From Rosa chinensis (lineage: Eukaryota > Streptophyta > Magnoliopsida > Rosales > Rosaceae), in contig NC_037092.1 of NCBI RefSeq assembly GCF_002994745.2, positions 13,197,501 through 13,261,500 on the forward strand: a stretch of DNA of 64,000 nucleotides, given 5' to 3'. The stretch's first letter is position 1; every line of letters starts with the position of its first letter. A program made the translations under genes and the position numbers. Below are positions 61,045 to 64,000 of this stretch, piece by piece. Under the pieces are notes generated by a model, which searched no databases, had not been told where the DNA came from, and saw only the letters and a list, made by a program, of their open reading frames with translations.

Positions 61045-61210
61045 CTGGTCATTAACTGACTAAGAAAATTATGCTCCATTACATTTGAATTTATGTTCGA
61101 GGGTGAAAAATAAAACAAATCAACTTCAAAATCTATCTTTCTACTATTGAATTTTCACTCCAAAAGTATAATTTTTTTAGTCAATTACTGATCATGTAAA
61201 CATTATTATT
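61045..61210. repeat. Foldback MITE, counterpart of 8996-9165
   Basis: Left arm AAGAAAATTATGCTCCATTA with a decayed right arm (TATAATTTTTTTAGTCAATT). It sits at the position equivalent to the MITE at 9.0 kb, so it predates the duplication. Confidence 0.55.
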
Positions 61211-61770
61211 AGAGGACATTGCTGGTGTTGATAGAGCTCGGATTTTGGGCTCCAATTTCTTTTGGACTAAACCCACTGGGCCACCCGGGTAGCCAAAAAT
61301 TTTGTGAATCCCATCATGACGTCACATCTTACTAGAAGTGCAGGCGTCAGGCCAAACAGGGCAACTGAAGAAGGTGGGTGGCATCGGAATTATGGCATTG
61401 ACAAATGAGTCCATATCTCCAATACGCACTCTTCAACTTGCAGACTCCTGTTCGAATCAGGAATTGACAGTGAATAAAAAAATCCCGCACTTGTCTTTTC
61501 CACATTCACTGTACCTTTACCTGAATATGGAGTCCAATTGGTGCTCTGCCATTCGCCTAGTGGCCGATCCTCTTCATTCTTTATCTATAATTCCAAGTCG
61601 TCATGTGAACATTGCAAGTCCGAAATTGGCAGCCACCCATCGTTGTATTGCAACCTCTGAATTCTGATGCTGACCCGCCGCCACCGTTTGGTTTAAATGT
61701 CAGCTGCTTCCTCTATTTCTAAAAGCATGTACTTGGTGCCTGTTATCGATCATCAACATTACGCTTGAGG

Positions 61771-63312
61771 ATGAAGCAATCTTCTCTTTCATTACTCTGG
61801 TTCTGCCTAGGCTATCTGGGTTGTTTCTGTTTTCACGTTTCCATGGCTCAAAATGAAACTAATGCTACTACGGACCCATCTGAAGGTAGTGTATAATATA
61901 TCCTCGATCTTTGCTTCTGGTTTAGTCAATAAAACTCATGAACTTCGAGACTTAATATGTGTTATTTTTCAGTGTCGGCTTTGAACTCGATCTTCCAACA
62001 GTGGGGAGCGCAGTCAGTGGCTCTGTGGAATATCAGTGGAGAGCCATGCAGTGGATCAGCCATCAATGGAACTGAATTTGAGAGTGGCCCAAATAACCCG
62101 GCCATTATATGTGATTGTACCTTTGACAGTGGTACCACCTGCCATATAACCCAACTGTATGTTACCTACTATGCCAAATCACTCTTAACTCTGTTGATTG
62201 AGCTAGTGAAGTATATACTATACCCTTAGCTTGATGCACCCGAACTTCGATCTTTTTCTTTCTTTGCAGGAGAGTTTATGCTCTAGACAAAACAGGAGGG
62301 TTTCCAGAAGAGCTTCTGGCTTTGAAATATCTTACCTTTCTGTATGAGTTCTAATTTTCATTTCCTTCTTTGGTTTTTAATTTGTTTGTTCAAAAGTGAC
62401 ACTTGCATACTATATCCTTAACCGTTCAGGTTTTAGGTCCTAATGTGTAAATTATTTCTGTAAATTTTCAGCCAAATCGGTGACGTTAAGGTATCAAACT
62501 AGATTAAATCAACGGACGAACCAAATCTGTCAAACTTGAACCATTCATACTTATAATCTTAAATCGTCATTTTGAATGCCTTAATGATAATCAATTTGAC
62601 TGAAAATTTGCAGAAATGATTGACACATGAGGACCTAAAAACTAAACGGTTAAGATGCAAAATTATGATAAGAAAGTTGGCCTAATGCTCTATCCCTAGA
62701 AAAAAAAAAAAATTCCTCACTAGAAGGCCCCCCCCCCCCCCCCCTCTCTCTAGAGCGGAGGTCCGCTTTGAAATTAAAATGTTAACTTTTGTTTTCGGTC
62801 GCTTTTCGGTCGCATATCCACATCTCAACCGTTCAGTTTTTAGGTACTAGTGTATAGATCATCTCTGCAAATTTTCAGCTAAATTGATGATCGTTACGGC
62901 ACTTTTGCTGCCTTAAAGCTAGTACGGTTTAGGTTGACAGATTCAGTCTGTCGATCGGTTTAAGTGAGTTAGATACCTTAACAATCATCAATTTGGCTGA
63001 AAATTTGCAGAGATGATCTATACACTAGTACCTAAAATCTGAACGGTCGAGATGTGGATATGCGACCGAAAAGCAACTCAAAACTCGAACTTCACATTTT
63101 AATTTCAAAGCGGAACTCCACTCTGGACGGACTGTAGACTGGTCCGTCCGACCCCTGGCCTCCGTCCGACAAGCAGCGCCGCTCAGTCGCGGCCTGAGCA
63201 TAGCTATAGCGTCAACGTCCGCACGTCCTCTTTGGAACGCCTCCGTGTGTGTGTGTGTGTGTGTCTATAGAGATGAAGGCTAGCTTTTTACTTACCTGTG
63301 TAAATTGTCAAT

Positions 63313-63386
<74 letters not shown>

Positions 63387-64000
63387 TATAGAGATGAAGG
63401 CTAGCTTTTTACTTACCTGTGTAAATTGTCAATCACGTGTTCATAATACTGAGAGTTAATTTAAGAGTTGGTAATTACATCTTTGTTTAATTTTATTTTA
63501 TTTTATTTTGGTAGGAAAATAGATCAGAACTTTTTCACAGGTCCCTTACCCGCATGGATTGGCAATATGTCTGCATTGACGTTGTTGTAAGTTGTCAAAA
63601 GCCATCTGTTTTTAAGTTTAGTACATCCTTGTTAACTGTCTAGTACTGCTGCTTTTTTCTTCCACCCTTGTCCATTTTCTTATAATTCCTCAGTGAGTTC
63701 TGCTGGTTCCTTTTAGATAAGCTACGTAGCCTTCTAATCATGGCACAGCGATTCTCCTGCTTCACCAATTTTGCTGATTTAAGACCATCCCAGTGTTTCC
63801 TGGATTATAAAGGATATGCTACAATCTCTACTTTAATAATTTGTTTCAGGTCAATTGCCCACAATGCATTCTCTGGGCCGATCCCCAAGGAACTCGGAAA
63901 TCTGAAGGACCTAAACATGCTGTAAGACATTAATAACTGTGTTGTAGAAAAATGAGAAAATCTGATAATAAGTATGCATTAAATCAATAAACTCTCTCTC
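61771..64000 (+). CDS. Second LRR-malectin receptor kinase, exons 1-5 only (runs off the window)
   Basis: Exons 61771-61885, 61973-62156, 62270-62341, 63515-63586 and 63850-63921 have the same lengths and phases as the first kinase (115, 184, 72, 72, 72 nt) and intact GT-AG sites. The signal peptide reads MKQSSLSLLWFCLG...HVSMAQ; exon 2 keeps the [13 protein letters not shown] and CDCTF segments; three LRR units follow, the third ending LKDLNML. No stop occurs in what is visible. Substitutions from the first copy are mostly single residues (for example AFESTP to EFESGP). Intron 3 has grown from 205 bp to 1173 bp through MITE insertion. It would encode a paralogous cell-surface receptor; whether the kinase part is intact cannot be seen. 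Confidence 0.85.
62411..62744. mobile_element. MITE B relative in intron 3 of the second kinase, ending in a C run
   Basis: Shares TTTTCAGCCAAAT, AACGGTTAAGATGCAAAA-like and TATCCCTAGAAA strings with the 18.8-kb element in the same order. The left terminus is missing. The right end CTCACTAGAAGG runs into 17 consecutive C (62728-62744). Confidence 0.68.
62750..63126. mobile_element. MITE D relative in intron 3 of the second kinase
   Basis: Starts TAGAGCGGAGGTCCGCTTTG and ends TTTCAAAGCGGAACTCCACT, with paired arms (GATCATCTCTGCAAATTTTC and its inverse). The central part is inverted relative to the 19.6-kb element (GCCTTAAAGCTAGTACGG). Confidence 0.7.
63127..63246. mobile_element. MITE A relic in intron 3 of the second kinase
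   Basis: Ends ACGTCCTCTTTGGAACGCCT then CCG, the inverse of the left end of the 18.37-kb element. The rest is deleted or rearranged (GC-rich, CCGTCCGACCCC). It abuts a GT microsatellite. Confidence 0.6.
63264..63440. repeat. (GT)n microsatellite between two direct copies of a 56-bp segment
   Basis: A segment starting TCTATAGAGATGAAGGCTAG and ending CAATCACGTGT occurs at 63264-63319 and again at 63385-63440. About 35 GT units (63315-63385) lie between. The first kinase has one diverged version of the segment (GATGAAGG-like, 10794 on). Confidence 0.85.

Larger units (their letters stand above)
59077..61770. other. Intergenic spacer, duplicate of 4.95-5.24 plus 7.63-10.12 kb
   Basis: Colinear with the first copy but lacks the LINE/hAT insertion and about 370 bp found near 9.34-9.72 kb. 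It includes a T/A low-complexity tract (59201-59327). No gene is called; the 59597-59950 frame is not conserved as coding in the first copy. Confidence 0.6.

Overview
This window is nuclear DNA of a flowering plant, almost certainly a eudicot. It has spliced genes with short GT-AG introns, an LRR-malectin receptor kinase of a plant-only family, AT-rich spacers, and very dense transposable elements (LTR retrotransposons, LINEs, CACTA, hAT, PIF/Harbinger-like and foldback MITEs). The repeat style would fit Rosaceae, but nothing visible proves the family. I see no rRNA, tRNA, CRISPR, operon or bacterial feature.

Layout. 1-952 is the 3' end of a LINE. 1.27-18.0 kb is a gene island: a short BRF1-like gene (+), a hotdog acyl-CoA thioesterase (-, convergent with it), a spacer holding a LINE that itself holds an hAT element, and a complete 24-exon LRR-malectin receptor kinase (+, 1039 aa). 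18.3-20.0 kb is a row of foldback MITEs embedded in TA/CA microsatellites. 20-34 kb is repeats: a copia LTR, the 3' half of a copia element (-), a long degenerate array of a GTAGCTTTT motif interrupted by a solo LTR and an hAT-like element, a Tourist-like MITE, and the 5' half of a related copia element (+). 34.26-39.98 kb is a CACTA element carrying pieces of host genes (importin-9, R2R3-MYB). 40.4-42.2 kb is a LINE with ORF1 but no reverse transcriptase. 43.76-55.20 kb is a large LTR retrotransposon derivative (-) with no recognisable polyprotein, into which a second gene-carrying CACTA element (methyltransferase and BSD-like pieces) and a solo LTR have inserted.

From about 55.2 kb to the end the gene island is repeated: a broken BRF1-like copy, a solo-LTR-like block in place of the thioesterase gene, the same spacer without the LINE, and the first five exons of a second receptor kinase that runs off the window. 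The two copies act as each other's empty sites, so many insertions and deletions can be placed after the duplication by direct comparison.

The host genes are not an obvious pathway: a polymerase III initiation-factor fragment gene, a lipid-metabolism thioesterase and cell-surface receptor kinases. The strongest unusual features are the two gene-capturing CACTA elements, the standalone BRF-domain gene with its decayed twin, the (TA)n-associated MITE clusters, and the GTAGCTTTT array.
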